Below, piece after piece: positions 1-11,689 of a stretch of DNA of 64,000 bases (positions are counted from its first letter, which is position 1; each line of letters starts with the position of its first letter). Made by a program: the position numbers and the translations under genes. The stretch comes from Adiantum capillus-veneris (taxonomy: Eukaryota > Streptophyta > Polypodiopsida > Polypodiales > Pteridaceae): assembly GCA_014529385.2 (NCBI GenBank), contig CM043945.1, positions 148,074,241 through 148,138,240 on the forward strand, written 5' to 3'. A model generated the notes under the pieces. That model made no database searches. It saw only the letters and a list, made by a program, of their open reading frames with translations, and was not told the DNA's origin.

Positions 1-2
1 CC

Positions 3-1967
3 ATTGAAGATGTATGCCGCGCACTTGAGAAACTTGCTACTCGCAAGGCAGGTGACCTTCAAGGTGTCAAGGCTGAAATGATTAAATGGACAAGCAAGAA
101 AACACGATATTGGATATGTGATATGTTTAACCTTGCACTTCAGTATGGCATGCCTCATGATTGGAGTGCAAATTGGATCAAACCTTTGCACAAAGGAGGA
201 GATGTAAACAATGTGAACAACTATCGCACTATAATGGTTGGTTCTTTGATGGCAAAGTTATTTGGATGTATCATGGAGATGAAGATAAGTGAATGGGCTG
301 AAAAGAATGGCAAACGTGCGCTTAGCCAAGCAGGTTTTCGAAAGCATCATAGCACTATTGATCACCTTGTCACTCTTCGAGTTCTTATGGAAGCGTCTCG
401 ATTGAAAGGAAAAAAGTTGTATTGTTGCTTTGTGGATTTCAAGAAAGCTTTTGACATGGTACCGCGAGGAAATCTTTGGAGACGTATGCAAAGCCTTCAA
501 ATGCCGAGAGAATTTATGCATGCAGTCTTTCGCATCTACCAAAAAGTGATATGTCGATTACGTATGGGAGATGGAATTTCAGAATTTTTTGCAAGCACTA
601 TTGGTGTCAAACAAGGATGCCCACTTTCCCCAACCCTCTTTGGGCTACTCATTGATGAATTGGAATACATGGTTCTTGATTTTATGCAGCAAGAAGGCAT
701 AGAAGAGGTTAAGATTGGAAATGCGGTGATCATGCTTTTGCTTTATGCCGATGATGTAGTGCTCTTGGCACATACCTTAGAAGATGCACAAAAGCTTATG
801 AGTGTCTTGGAACGCTTTTGCCTACATAGCGGGCTGATCGTGAATGGATCCAAAACCAAGGTTATGCTTGTAAAGACCCTCAATGATGAAAATCCATGCA
901 TTGTATACAACAATGAGAAACTTGAAGTGGTAGATCACTTCAAGTACCTTGGCCTTGAGGTTCCATCCAATCATAAATGGAAGGATTGTGCAATGCGTCG
1001 CTTGGAAGCCGGAAAGAGGGCTTATTATGCATTTGAGAACATGTGCAATGCAGGAGAGATCAAGTGTTGGGCTCTCAAAAAGTACCTCTTTGACACATTG
1101 GTGACACCGGTGCTTCTTTATGGAGTGGAGGTGTGGGGTGGAAGCATCGGGAAGTCTACTTGGAAAGAGTTTGAGAATGTCCAAAAGCGTTTTCTCACCA
1201 ACTTTCTCCAAGTCAAGACACAAACACCCTACATGCTCTTACTTCTTGAGTCCGGATCGCTTCCCATTGAGGTCTTGGGCATGGAAAGGGTTGTGGAGTA
1301 CATGCGTAAGACACAACGTAGCCCTTTGCATCGACTTCCTAGAATCGCATATGAAGCAAGTCAAAAGGTTCAAAAGACATGCAAGAGAAAAATACTAAGT
1401 TCGGGGTGGATGCTTGATATCAAGAAATGGTTTGGAAGATGGGATGCATGTCACTTGGTCAAGGATGCGTCGATCGACTCCCAAGTTAATGAGGCCTTCT
1501 TACAACGCCAATGTATCATGGCTTGGGAGAAATCCGGAGGTTCTCGCTTCAGCCATTACACCACACACGTTGCCCCAAACTACAAATCTCTCTTCTTCTC
1601 GGAACGAGGTAACCGAACCCATTCCTATATCCATGAGCCCATCCCGTTGAGTGCGATCCGCACCATTGCCTCCATTCGTCTTAGCTCCCATTCTCTACGC
1701 TGCGAGACAGGACGTTGGGGCACTGGCGAGGAGTGTCATCGACTTTGCACCTTATGCCCTCGTCAAGTGCGAGAGAGTGAGTACCACACACTACTTGAGT
1801 GCTCAGCTTTTGACCACATTAGGTCCTCTTTTCCCCATATATTCAGCCATGAGCTCTCCCTACATACCTTCCTCTCCCAACCACGATGTGGACTCTCTAT
1901 TGCGACGCTCATTTCAGCCATTTTTGAGCATCGAGAGTCACTTATGAACTCCACCCACACCACGTGA
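3..1967 (+). CDS. LINE (non-LTR retrotransposon) reverse transcriptase, 5' part outside the window
   Basis: The frame is open from base 3, so the protein continues upstream of the window; the first ATG is at 78 (629 codons to the stop). Residues from that ATG: an entry segment with DWSANWIKPLHKGGD near 28-42, FVDFKKAFD near 117-125 (RT motif A), GVKQGCPLSPTLFG near 178-191 (motif B) and YADD at about 223-226 (motif C, catalytic aspartates). A C-terminal knuckle C-x2-C-x9-H-x4-C lies near residues 557-575, as in plant L1-type ORF2 (zf-RVT region). The endonuclease domain expected at the N terminus would lie before base 1. No stop or frameshift breaks the visible part, so this copy may be young. 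The enzyme would copy its own RNA at a nicked chromosomal site. The short 3' UTR ends in a hairpin and a CT tract. Confidence 0.92.
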   Translation: MEDVCRALEKLATRKAGDLQGVKAEMIKWTSKKTRYWICDMFNLALQYGMPHDWSANWIKPLHKGGDVNNVNNYRTIMVGSLMAKLFGCIMEMKISEWAEKNGKRALSQAGFRKHHSTIDHLVTLRVLMEASRLKGKKLYCCFVDFKKAFDMVPRGNLWRRMQSLQMPREFMHAVFRIYQKVICRLRMGDGISEFFASTIGVKQGCPLSPTLFGLLIDELEYMVLDFMQQEGIEEVKIGNAVIMLLLYADDVVLLAHTLEDAQKLMSVLERFCLHSGLIVNGSKTKVMLVKTLNDENPCIVYNNEKLEVVDHFKYLGLEVPSNHKWKDCAMRRLEAGKRAYYAFENMCNAGEIKCWALKKYLFDTLVTPVLLYGVEVWGGSIGKSTWKEFENVQKRFLTNFLQVKTQTPYMLLLLESGSLPIEVLGMERVVEYMRKTQRSPLHRLPRIAYEASQKVQKTCKRKILSSGWMLDIKKWFGRWDACHLVKDASIDSQVNEAFLQRQCIMAWEKSGGSRFSHYTTHVAPNYKSLFFSERGNRTHSYIHEPIPLSAIRTIASIRLSSHSLRCETGRWGTGEECHRLCTLCPRQVRESEYHTLLECSAFDHIRSSFPHIFSHELSLHTFLSQPRCGLSIATLISAIFEHRESLMNSTHTT

Positions 1968-2962
<995 letters not shown>

Positions 2963-3410
2963 CATTAGGAAGAGAATGGGGTCTAGGAGGACCTCTTTAT
3001 TTGGCATTTTAAGGAAGTCAAACCTTTTGTATTAAGAAAGTTGAATTCAAACAGGCAAAACGGCTAGTTTATTTAAATCCAAAGTTTCCCCCCAAAATGA
3101 AATTTAAAATCTAGCAGGTAAAACCATATCATGTAGCATATCTATGAAAAGAGCTCGACCTGTAGATTATAGATCTATGATCTCCGCTCAAATCAGAGAT
3201 CACATGTGGGAGTTATGGAAGGCTGAAAATCATAAAATTGTCCATCTCTTTTTTGGGGGAAAAAGTGCCTCCTTTGACCACTCTTTCACATCTCTTACAC
3301 ACCCACCATTCTTTTACACATGGCATATACCTATTCGTCAAAATGTTAATCACCTCCATAAGCTCATGGCAAATAAAGAGGCCCTCATACACCCCATCCT
3401 CTTCCTAATG
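2963..3410. mobile_element. 448-bp MITE-like element, copy A
   Basis: The ends are inverted repeats of about 38 bp: CATTAGGAAGAGAATGGGG at the left and its complement, CCCCATCCTCTTCCTAATG, at the right, with CCTCTTTATTTG and CAAATAAAGAGG further in. A second copy lies in opposite orientation at 39695-40159. There is no transposase; the 102-codon ORF inside is not convincing. I could not fix a target-site duplication, so the superfamily is unassigned. Confidence 0.82.
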
Positions 3411-4049
3411 CGTAAGGTTATTAAGGACTTCTATCAATCAGATAAATACTAACACTATTTATCTTCTAGTTCCCACTGCTGTGTTGATCATCTCCCTCCC
3501 TCTCTATTTCTCTCTACATTCTTTGGCTTCAATCTTAAGTGATAAGTTCTATTTATCCGAGTATGTTTTATATTGTTATGCGCTTCCGTCTCTGATGCCG
3601 TTGACATTTGGCTGGAGCTATGATCCATACACTCGGGCCAACTTACGAGACTTCAAGGCAGCTCCGACCGCATGTGGTAGCACCACGAGGCCTTCTTGTG
3701 AATTTGAAATGGTCAAATTGATGAGAAGTTTCTCAGCAAGCTATCATATGTGTGCGATTTGGCCTCCCACCTGCCATCAGCCAGCTCATCTCCATTGAGC
3801 AATTGGAGACCAAGCTTGCGCAGACACCTACCCTCCTTAGAGCTTCAAAGTCTCCCTAAGAAGATGCCACCTCTCTCGGATCTCCCTGAAGCTTCACAGC
3901 CTCCCTGTCTCGACACTCTCAGAGCGTCAGAGCCTTCCTAAGAAGACACCACCTGTCTCGGTCCTTCCCTAAGAAGAGGCCTCTCAACTGGAACCCCTTT
4001 GAATGCAAGCCTTATCACGATGCAAGAGCCTCTACTTGCTAGCACCTGG

Positions 4050-4051
<2 letters not shown>
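3411..4051. other. Non-coding, short imperfect repeats
   Basis: I recognise no gene. From about 3830 to 3985 a short phrase (CTCCCTAAGAAGATGCCACC and variants, TCTCGG) recurs three times imperfectly. Small ORFs here have no recognisable product. Confidence 0.5.

Positions 4052-4116
<65 letters not shown>
4052..4116. repeat. (CT)n microsatellite
   Basis: A 65-base uninterrupted CT run. Confidence 0.95.
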
Positions 4117-4119
<3 letters not shown>

Positions 4120-4227
4120 CGTTTTTTAAAGAACTACTCACACGTAGAAATAAATTTGACGCGGCCGCCTAAAAACCTGAAGGTGTCTTGAAGCACTCTA
4201 GCACGTCAAAATAAATTTGAGGGCAGC

Positions 4228-4347
<120 letters not shown>

Positions 4348-4380
4348 TGTATCTGTGTCTCTTTCTCTTTGTGACGTCTC

Positions 4381-5152
4381 TGTTGTCGGGTTTGCATGCC
4401 CCACTAATCAGAGCAAGAAAAGTACACCACATGTCCGGGGGGAGGGGCCGGAATTCCTCCCCACATTATAGATAGTATAAATACACACACTTCATTCCTT
4501 TCATATTGGACTTTCCTTTTCTTTATGTTTTTGGGTGCTTATTTAGGTCAAACCCAAGTCTTTAGACACTCATCAATGATTCAGATCTATCGTGTGAGAA
4601 TCTGAGTATATCTTCGAGATTTCACCAATTCTTACTAATTTATTCCATTAATGGATAAAAGTCTCACTAAATTAAGTATTCATACCCCAGTCATTTTAAG
4701 CATAGCCATATATCCTTCTTAAGTTAGGAATACATACCTAAGCTTGCAATATACCTCTAAGGTGTTCGATCAATTATATGTAGATGCTTCATCCAACTGC
4801 TACTAATGTCAACGTATCAAGCTCAGTTCACATGGTTGACTTCTTTATCACTGGTACATGGATGTAGCAGACATGAGGATGATTGCTAGTAATAGTATAT
4901 CTAGACGTCATGAACTTGGTCTAACTATAGAAAGTGTTTTTGCCAACTCACTCACTAGTAATTCACATTGATCGTTGTACATAGTAACTCTAGATATTTT
5001 GTTGTGTTTTTCACTTTATGTATTATATAATAATTATCAATTTCAATTGAGTAGTGAAGAAGAAGAATCATATTTCAATATCCATCCTCGTGTGCTAAGG
5101 GTGCTCTCTTGCTTATATGCATATGTGGTTGGAAAAGCTCAACCTGTTTACA
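4381..5152 (+). mobile_element. Probable decayed Copia 5' LTR
   Basis: Bounded by TGTTG at 4381 and TTTACA ending at 5152, with a TATAAATA box near 4476. Immediately after it, 5153-5165 reads TCATATCAGAGTG, a degraded version of the TGGTATCAGAGC initiator-Met-tRNA primer site typical of Copia elements, and a Copia-like gag remnant follows at about 5600-6125. The right edge is better supported than the left; no 3' LTR was found. Confidence 0.45.
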
Positions 5153-5165
5153 TCATATCAGAGTG
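5153..5165 (+). other. Degraded tRNA-iMet primer binding site
   Basis: ATATCAGAG matches the core of the canonical Copia primer site TGGTATCAGAGC. Position between a putative LTR end and a gag remnant supports it; the leading TGG is lost. Confidence 0.45.
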
Positions 5166-5589
5166 TGATTGTGGCTGAGTTGTGAGCGATAAGCAGGAGT
5201 AGTGGAATAAGCAATTGAGGGCAAGGGTTTCTTCATTCCCTTCCCTGCTCTGTTGGTACATCCATCCTCGGGATTTTAGGGAGGTATAGGGAATGATCTT
5301 TGACATCGACATTCTGTTGGTGGGAGAGTGTGTAGCTATAGTTCTTTAACTACAAATTTATAAGCAGATTTTTGTTTTGGGCACGTTTTGGCATTTTTTT
5401 TAGAGTTAGAATGTGTTTGCATGTAGAAACACTTAGATTCAAAATTTTGCACTCTCCTATTTGGGTTTTGCAAGAAGCTCTCTTAACGCTTCAATTTTCA
5501 CAGTTATTGGATAGTAGTACAAAACATAGTATTGGGTGTATTTATGCATGTTGTGGTGATAAGTTGTGACAAATATGTGCTATTTTTTG

Positions 5590-6125
5590 TTCGATATTGA
5601 TTTTGTGGAGACATTTAAGTCTCTAAGAATATATCCAATAATGTTGGAATCTATCAAATTTTCATTGAGAAGCTAAATAGGAATAGTATTCTCATATCTA
5701 TTGGTGTCGCTACTACTAATGATGCCAAGGTGGAAGCTTAATTGCATGGTTTAGGACCAGCATATAAGTAGTTTATACTCGAGAGAGCATACCAAGTTTT
5801 GAAAATCTTATGTGTATGCTCATCGTGGAGAAGAACATTAATGAAGAATTATGTTCAAAGGTGCAAACAATTCTAAACAGGTTCTCTACAACAACAAAAG
5901 TAGTGGTAGAGAATGAGGTCCTTGTCAAGGAGGTGGAGGTTGTCGTAGAAACCAGAATCAAGACAATCAGAAAATGTATCATAATCAAAGTTTTTTCATA
6001 AATAATGCAAATAAAAATGATAGGGAATATTGAAGATGTGGCAAGCAATATGATTTTGAGCATGATTGCCAACAAAGATGGAAGCGAAAACAAGCGTGCA
6101 CCTATAGCAAGGGGAAGATGACCTA
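5590..6125 (+). pseudogene. Copia-type gag remnant
   Basis: Reading across frames shows LHGLGPAYK with an in-frame stop (about 5745), then IPSFENLMCMLIVEKNINEE (from about 5790, within the open frame 5810-6001), the usual order of the Copia gag (UBN2/DUF4219-like) core. A Gly/Arg/Asn-rich stretch and a broken zinc knuckle RCGKQYDFEHDC (about 6035-6070) follow. Several stops and frameshifts show it is dead. No protease, integrase or RT of this element follows, so it is truncated. Confidence 0.6.
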
Positions 6126-8480
6126 GAAATGTACCACAATGGATTGAAAGTAGCCCTTATAGGTCTTACGTACACATGTTTTTGTAACTTTACAAGAATA
6201 TAAATTCCCTTCTGTTGAACACATGTGTTATGTTACATATACTTTAGTGAACTCCCAAGGTCAAAGGCCTCACAAATTTTGTGCACTCAGAACATTTAGC
6301 ACTAGAAATCAACCAAACAAGGAGCCAATGTTTACTTCCTTGTGTTCACCTCGTGTTCTTGGGAATGTTTTGGTTAAGCCATTTCTTTGGTATTTGAAAC
6401 CACACGTGACCCCTATTGTTACAGTATCCAACCAAAGGTTTCTTGATTAGCAGTTATATAGGTTCGAGTGATACATATCTTCTATGTTAACAATGCATGT
6501 ATCTATAATTTATGTTTACACTTTCTCTATCCAAATTAGCTACATAGTAAAAATCAAATCCGCAATTCAACAATTAAGTTCACAAGGTGATAGCTATCGG
6601 TATGATCTTTAGCAATACCAAATAAATAGCTACCAATAGCGAATGAATAGGGATATTTAAGAAGGTTTGATACCAAAAACTTGTCAACACTACTCAAAAA
6701 GGGTGGAAACTCAAAGGCTTTATAATATATATGATGAAACAAGAATCAATAATAAGTCACCCCCATATATCTACACCTCCATCTCAAGTTGTCATTTCTC
6801 TAAGTCAAGCTTGGCATAGGCATAGTATGGAAACAATAACATTTTGGAAAGCAAGAATTTAGCTTTCTCAACTTTTGAAATGTTGCTATTGAAATATATT
6901 CAACATCCCCAAACAAGGACATCTTGACAAAGGTTATGATCCAGTTTAATAAGAATAACCATTAGTGATTAAACTTTCAAATCAAAATATTGCATGAATT
7001 TCTTCATGGTGGAATGATTAAGACTTGAGGCTTCAAACATCTTACAGGCAAATCAGAACATCCATAAAAATCAACAATATTTCTCAAATCTGTATGAAAC
7101 TCCAGTAATCTAAATTAAATACTCTCACTCAGTGCGACACCATTTAACAAAAATAAATATTTATATTGCATTTATAGAGGAATCCAGCCTCATAAAAATA
7201 ATTACAAACGGAGACAATGTTGTTGCTATTAGGCTTCTCTTACAAGTATTTGTCTTTCTCATCTAGAGATTCATATACACGAGTATTTGTGTGTCTATGA
7301 CACTAGGGAAGATAGTAGTACTATAGGGATGGCTTTTCTAAGAGCTCCTAGAGAGTACCTATTGATTCAAGATTCTACAAAAGTCCTACTATTCTTATCA
7401 AAATCTTTTAACATGGTAGTGAAAGGTTCCTCACAGAACAAAAATAGGGTGATTTCCATCTCTGTACATGGTTGCTTGCTCATGTCCTCTCAAAACAAGT
7501 TGACTCTGTAAGTAAACAACAGATTATGTGAGCACAAAGTTATAAAGTACAAAATGATATCATTATGATAATCTAATGACAACTATACAAAGAATAAATT
7601 ATAAGAAAAATCTTTGATGACTCTCCATAGATAACACAACTTACTTACATTGTGAGACTCAATCACATGCTACAAAACTATAGATGACGCACCAAAGCCA
7701 TCAACAAAATAGCACCACCCAATGTTATGAGGTGTGAAGCCTAAACATTGAAAGCCATAAAGAGGTTAATTCTCTCCAGCATGATAAACTTAAAGATGGA
7801 GATGATCTTAAGCTCTGAATGTAAGCTACAAGGGTAGTTTTCTTACCATTCTATCTTTATGTTGGAGATGAATCCTTGCAATGCCCATGCACGATTCACA
7901 CCTCCTGTTCTTGTGGTATGCAAGTCATGTGAGTTGATGCTTTTTCCACCTTCGGGAGTAGAGGTTTCCATGTAGTGCGAGTGAATGAAAGTAGAAGGAG
8001 TAGAATCTTGTTTCATGCTGTAATGGAGGTGAGAGAAGGGAGAGGAGCTAGCTTGGTGTGGAACTATGTGGTGGACAAGGGGAAGATGAGATGGGGGAGA
8101 AGCTTTCTTGGTGCTACAATGGAGATGGGAGAAAGCTTGTAGAGAGATAATGCTGGACTATAGGGGGTGCATTTGGTTGTTGCAGCCATGGAGAGCTTGG
8201 AAAAGGATTTGTAGAGAGAGAAAATCACTTTTTAGCTATAGAATAGGTTTGGAAAGACTTTGGAGGGTGAAAAATGATGTTTTGAATTTTTTTGGAAAAA
8301 TTTAATTTTTTAGAATTTTTTAGTGTACGTTTTTGACTTTTGGAGGTCAAAAATACTTTTTTGACCACGAAATAGGTTAGGGGACTTTTAAGGAGGGAAA
8401 ACTTGAAATTTGAAATTTCTTGAAAATTTGAAATTTTTAGTATATTTTTAAATCCGGGCCAAAAAGTGGGGGTCAAAGTG

Positions 8481-8482
<2 letters not shown>
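6126..8482. other. AT-rich region, no recognisable gene
   Basis: Only short ORFs (under 85 codons) without recognisable motifs. A 75-codon open frame at 6223-6450 and a 74-codon frame at 7287-7511 show no known domain. From about 8040 to 8470 there are purine-rich local near-repeats (GGAGATGGGAGAAGCTT-like and GGAGGTCAAAAATAC-like). Probably old element remnants. Confidence 0.5.

Positions 8483-8516
<34 letters not shown>
8483..8516. repeat. Homopolymer of 34 C
   Basis: An uninterrupted run of 34 cytosines, in an otherwise AT-rich region. The complementary G run could form G-quadruplexes and the C run an i-motif. Its exact length is sensitive to sequencing error. Confidence 0.85.
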
Positions 8517-8517
<1 letters not shown>

Positions 8518-9554
8518 TCCCCTAGCCACCTCCCTTACCTTCTCACTAGGTAAGAGGCCATTAAGAGGTGTAAGGCTACCTTGTCCCCCTACTTTTTTGA
8601 GGGTATAGAGTGTGTCCACCACCCTCTTCCTATTGGCTGGCCTCTAATTAACCTGAATCCCAAAGGGCCCCTAGAGGGTTCATATTTTTTCTAATGGGAA
8701 ATCATCAATCGGGATGGTAGGAAAGACACTTGTAGACAAAGCATCTTCTGGAAGTTGTACATCCTCCAAAACCTGTAAGGATCCAGTTTGATGAGGTACC
8801 AGCTTGTCACCCCTAATAGACGGACCACTTGCCTCCTCTCTTGCATCTGCATGCTCTCCCAAATTAATTTACAAGTATAAAATGAAACCTGCATAGTATT
8901 CAGCCATCTGACATTTGCGATTATGTAGGGTGCATTTAATGTCATTCCTTTGCATATGTGCCGGAAGCTTCAACTAGCTCCTTCAGAGAATGTGTTTCTT
9001 TGAGGGATCATAAATTATGTCATTCTTATGCACAAAGCATACTCCCTACATCTCAACTATTCAGCCAGTGTTGCTGGTAGTGTGCTCAAATTTTGCAAGG
9101 AAGTTGTACCTAACAGCTATCCACTCTTGCAACAAGAACTTTGGATTAAACATTGGCTTGAATTTTGTCTTGCAATGATGGAGGCCAATATGATAGAGAA
9201 AATTAGATAGCTTATCGTCTGGTATTTTCTGAGAGCAAGGCACCTCCTCTTCAATCTCAATTTAGAAAGGGTCCATTGTGGACGATATGGCACACAATGA
9301 GAAGTAGGGAGTTACTAAGAAACATGACCCGAAAGATGGGGTGCACGCTCAAATCACTTAGACGATTATGGGCCTACATTCGGTTCTTAAGTATAGGCTT
9401 CTCACAAAAGGTCGTGATTCCCACCAGTGACATGACAACCACCCTCATCATTGAAATTGATGTCATGGCCACCCTCATCATTTGTCTGAGTTGATTGCAA
9501 TGAATGCCCTGTACATATACATATACATATATTAAAATATATGAGAATGTATAT
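8517..9554. other. No recognisable gene
   Basis: Short ORFs only, including overlapping minus-strand frames at 8680-8945 with no recognised domain. A small (ATACAT)n patch lies at about 9511-9530. Confidence 0.45.
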
Positions 9555-9559
9555 CTATG

Positions 9560-10622
9560 TGTTGGACGGATACGCCATGACGAACGTCAGCATAGCAAGA
9601 ACTCACCTAACATATAATGTCACTGAGGACGAAGCTCAACCTGCAGGCGCATGGAAGCGAGCAAAGGGTGTCAACCTCTACTAGACCGACTAATGACTAC
9701 TTCCTACAGAGATATCAAATCTACATGCCATCGGTTCTGTGAATGTGAGAGTCTCCTACGATGCTACCGCAAGCCAAAAGCCTATTAGACATTCTCGAAA
9801 CGTTACGAAACTTGAGGGATATCCTATAAACACCAATAGGCCACTTTCCCTAAGGTCCGTGACCAAAAAAACCTACCCAATACCCTCCATGCAGAAAATG
9901 CGTAGGATGTCTGGCCGGTTTTTGTAGGTCAACGTTTCTGAAAACTAAAGTGCCTAATGTGTAGCTCTACTCGCTCTGATCGCGTGGATATGCTGATATG
10001 CAAAAACGGACAACAGCTACTCACCAAAACTCCAAAATTAGCTCGCGGGTGAATCTGCCAAAACACAGACGAACGCGCGTGATGTAAGCATCAATGCGTA
10101 GCTCTCCTCATGGGCAACACACTACTGCTCTCCGTTTGCAATTCCGACCACGGTAGCTTCTGTATCACACACACACACTCTCTCACTCTCTCGCTGTCTC
10201 CCAACAACACAGAAGATCAGATTATTAGAAGTCTCCTTACAAAGCTTTAGGACCTTTTGGCTTATATACTAAGCCTTAGAAAACCTAATGTCCGACCAAA
10301 ATGACCTGATTTTTCCCTAGGCTTCTATAGAGCTTAATTACAACACTGTGAGCTGGCTTTGCTCATCCAACAAGAATCTGTGGACAAAATACAATTGCCG
10401 ACTTAAAATACGAAGTTCCCGTAAACATTAAAAGTGGCCGTAATGGCTCAATGATAATAACGGGATATTTGATGATGTCCATGAGCTTGTATCTTCACAT
10501 TACAACATCCATCTTCGTCTTCATCACTTCATCAGCATCTTTATTTGGAATCTTTAGAGAATCTTTGAGGAATATTTATGAAATCTTTGTGGAAGCATTG
10601 TTGAAAGGTTGACCTTTCAACA
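9560..10622. mobile_element. Solo LTR, 1063 bp, with target-site duplication
   Basis: Begins TGTTGGACGG and ends CTTTCAACA (TG...CA ends with inverted TGTTG/CAACA). The five bases before it (CTATG, 9555-9559) are repeated directly after it (10623-10627), the 5-bp duplication expected of LTR-element integration. No internal region, primer site or ORF is present. TGTTGGACGGAT resembles TGTGGGACGCAT at the edge of the 37805-38719 LTR, and both carry CAATGCGTAG, so it may belong to a related Athila/Tat family in minus orientation. Confidence 0.85.
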
Positions 10623-10627
10623 CTATG

Positions 10628-10716
10628 TGTATGTATATATCTATACATACATATGTATAAATATGTATATATGTGTGTAAATATTTGTGCGCATGTGTGT
10701 GTGTGTGTGTGTGTGT
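10628..10716. repeat. (TATG/ATAC) and (GT)n simple repeats
   Basis: Alternating purine-pyrimidine DNA: ATATATCTATACATACATAT-type bases, then GT repeats up to about 10716. Similar bases sit on the far side of the foldback element (11361-11395). Confidence 0.75.
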
Positions 10717-11355
10717 ATTGCAAGGTTGCAATACAACACAAGATTGTGTTGTAGTGAAAATATACCTTATGCTCCTTGCGTTGTTACACGATAGGTAGTC
10801 ACACCACAATGTAGTGGGGTGTGAAATGCTAGAAATACCCATGGCCCATTTTGTCATGGCACAACTTCCACGTGGAATTTGTGGCACAACACAGTGGGTT
10901 GTGTATATGTTGAACATCTAACACCTCATCGCATTGTGGTGGGACTGCCACGTGTACCAGTTGCACCACAATGCAATGCATCGTGGGTATGTTGAACATC
11001 TCAAATCTCATTGTTTTGTGGCGCAATTGCCATATATACCATCCATGCCACAATGAGATGCATTGTGGGTATACAACACATCTCATATCTCATTGCATTT
11101 TGGTGTGACTACCACGTGTACTAGTCGCACCACAATGTGATGGGTCATGGGTATGCTGAGCATCTCACATCTCATCGGGTTGTGGCATGACTGCCACATG
11201 TACTTGTCTTGCCACAATGCGATGGAAAGTAAGATTGTTGAGCATATCACATCTCATCACATTCTGGCATGACTATTTGTCATGGCACAATGCAAGGAGC
11301 CCTGAGTACCTTTTTTGGTCAACCTCTCCTTGCTCTGTATTGCGACCTTGCAACA
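10717..11355. mobile_element. Foldback-like element with tandem hairpin units
   Basis: The ends are long inverted repeats. From the left end, GCAAGGTTGCAATACA (about 10722) and GCTCCTTGCGTTGT (about 10771) match, on the other strand of the right end, GCAAGGTCGCAATACA and GCTCCTTGCATTGT; similarity continues over roughly 100 bp. The interior is the 82-bp minisatellite described separately. There is no coding capacity. Foldback elements are defined by long inverted repeats built of tandem subrepeats, which fits; a target-site duplication was not resolved. Confidence 0.62.
10805..11300. repeat. 82-bp minisatellite, six units
   Basis: Units start with CACAATG or CACAACA at 10805, 10885, 10967, 11049, 11131 and 11213, with a final CACAATG at 11286: spacings of 80, 82, 82, 82, 82 and 73. 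Units share GGGTATG, GAGCATCTCACATCTCAT, TTGTGG and GCCACGTGTAC. Within a unit CCACAATGCGATG near the start is complementary to CATCGCATTGTGG near the middle, so each unit can fold into a hairpin. Confidence 0.85.
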
Positions 11356-11689
11356 AACACATATAATAATATATCTATGTGTGTGTATGTATAGACCCAC
11401 AATGTACCACACTGTGTCACCCATGCATTTGGCCGGGTACTTCCCAATGCACCACGAGGTACATTTATGAGCATCATCATGACAATAGCCATCCTCTCAA
11501 TGTCATAATTATGTGTCTGTGCTCTATACAACATGTCTCGCTCACTCTTATCAACCACTTTTTCTATTCCATAAGCCCCCACATTCCTATTTGACCTACC
11601 TCATTTAGGTATTTTCTGTCCACTTTATCTAGTCTCCATACCGAACTAGCAAAAAGATACTATGGTCCTTTGCTAATCTTGAAGCCAAT
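11356..11689. other. No recognisable gene
   Basis: Mixed sequence between the foldback element and the truncated end of the outer retroelement; nothing supported. Confidence 0.45.

Noticed and set aside
3144-3452. 102-codon ORF in the MITE
   Set aside because: Runs over the right end of the element into unrelated DNA and is not kept in copy B.
8680-8945. Overlapping minus-strand ORFs of 60 and 84 codons as a gene
   Set aside because: No domain, no start context and no homologous copy in the window.
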